A DNA stretch of 9,770 bases, from NCBI GenBank assembly GCA_905193485.1, contig CAJJOX010000079.1, forward strand, positions 1 to 9,770. The letters run 5' to 3'. Every line of letters begins with the position of its first letter. Position 1 is the first letter of the stretch. This DNA comes from an uncultured Porphyromonadaceae bacterium (GTDB taxonomy: Bacteria > Bacteroidota > Bacteroidia > Bacteroidales > Muribaculaceae). The translations under genes and the position numbers were made by a program. Positions 9,052-9,770 of the stretch are shown here, piece after piece. The notes below the pieces were generated by a model. That model searched no databases. It was not told the origin of the DNA and worked only from the letters and a program-made list of their open reading frames with translations.

Positions 9052-9770
9052 TTTATTTTATATTTGGTGTGTCGCGGGCTGAACAGATGGTTCACCGGAC
9101 CATGTCCGTGTCCGACAGACACGTGAGAACCGGCTTGCAACGCACGGGTGATGAATAGTTTTCCACGCATGGCGGCATCTATGATGTCGAAATCGAGGGC
9201 GAGATATGTGGCAATGGCTGCCGAAAGAGTGCATCCTGTGCCATGTGTGTTCCGGGTGTTTACGCTATCGGCGGTAAGGGTGATGAGTTCGTCGTCATCC
9301 TCGAGTGACAGGTAATCGATTTTCATATCCGTACGGTCGGTGTCGCCTCCTTTCAAAAGTATGTTTCGGCATCCCATGTCGTGGAGGACACGAGCCTGTG
9401 CGGCCGGATCGTCGGTGCCTGTCAGCACACGTGCTTCGTTGCGGTTTGGTGTGACAAGCGTCGCAATCGGAAACAGGAGTCGAATCATCGATTGTATGGC
9501 GTCGCGTTCGATCAGCATAGAGCCGGATGTGGATACCATTACAGGATCGACCACAAGATTGGTTACGGAATGATGCCGTAGGGCATTGGCTGTGGCCTCG
9601 ACATTCGCACGGTCATAAAGCATACCTGTCTTAGTGGCAAGAGGGCGTATGTCCTCAAAAACCATATCGATTTGATCGGTAACCGATTGCGGCGTTATTC
9701 CCTGTATGGAGCGTACTCCGGTGGTGTTTTGCGCCGTAATGGCAGTGATTGCACTCATGGCATAACAGCC
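9048..9770 (-). CDS. thiD: ThiD, HMP/HMP-P kinase, 5' end cut by right edge
   Basis: ThiD phosphorylates HMP and HMP-P to HMP pyrophosphate, the pyrimidine substrate of ThiE. About 240 codons are present. The reading frame stays open from the ATG at 9758-9756 back to the edge, giving GCYA just before MSAITAITAQNT. In ThiD that segment lies about 30 residues into the protein (E. coli has GAYGCSVITALVAQNT), so the Met at 9758 is internal and the true start is outside the window. Ribokinase-family motifs seen are VVDPVMVSTSG, LVTPNRNEARVLTG, ILLKGGD, and the nucleotide-binding NTHGTGCTLSAAIATYLA. The usual ThiD ending VGHGHGPVNHLF is present. The stop overlaps the thiS start by 4 bases. Any promoter or TPP riboswitch for the operon lies upstream, outside the window. 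Confidence 0.95.
   Translation of the reverse strand, partial: GCYAMSAITAITAQNTTGVRSIQGITPQSVTDQIDMVFEDIRPLATKTGMLYDRANVEATANALRHHSVTNLVVDPVMVSTSGSMLIERDAIQSMIRLLFPIATLVTPNRNEARVLTGTDDPAAQARVLHDMGCRNILLKGGDTDRTDMKIDYLSLEDDDELITLTADSVNTRNTHGTGCTLSAAIATYLALDFDIIDAAMRGKLFITRALQAGSHVSVGHGHGPVNHLFSPRHTKYKIK

Noticed and set aside
9756..9758. ATG at 9758 as the start of ThiD
   Set aside because: The frame stays open upstream to the edge and encodes GCYA, which fits the ThiD sequence just before the conserved SAITA region; about 30 residues are missing, so this Met is internal.

Overview
The window looks like a piece of a Bacteroidales chromosome; Muribaculaceae or a close relative is my inference from the moderate GC content and gene types, not something the sequence proves. 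The signs are a DUF3575 outer-membrane protein, a SusC-type carboxypeptidase-regulatory domain on a periplasmic or outer-membrane protein, a TenI-like ThiE paralogue next to thiS, and weak or absent Shine-Dalgarno sequences. Every gene is on the minus strand, so transcription runs from position 9770 towards position 1.

Right part (9770 to 5084) is a compact thiamine biosynthesis operon: thiD (its first ~30 codons lie beyond the right edge), thiS, a TenI-like ThiE paralogue, thiE, thiG and thiC. The genes overlap by 4 to 11 bases or sit 3 to 24 bases apart. ThiC makes the pyrimidine HMP-P and ThiD phosphorylates it. ThiS carries sulfur to ThiG, which builds the thiazole. The TenI-like protein may aromatise the thiazole, and ThiE joins the two halves into thiamine phosphate. 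A strong minus-strand hairpin followed by a U-run (5084-5127) closes the operon after thiC. No TPP riboswitch is visible, so any such control lies beyond the right edge.

Middle and left part (5083 to 116) is a three-gene cell-envelope operon: a DUF3575 protein, a 685-residue protein with a carboxypeptidase-regulatory domain, an OmpA-like domain and a helical C-terminus, and a 765-residue outer-membrane protein made of four tandem copies of a ~160-residue beta-barrel-like unit. The last two overlap by 4 bases.

Left edge (1 to 94): 31 codons of a gene whose N-terminus matches ThiH, starting only 21 bases after the stop of the tandem-barrel gene. The envelope operon therefore appears to sit between thiC and thiH, which are neighbours in the Bacteroides thiamine operon as I know it. 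This placement and the fourfold barrel protein are the two most notable observations. No mobile-element gene, CRISPR array, tRNA or rRNA was seen, and no gene-free stretch exceeds 300 bases.
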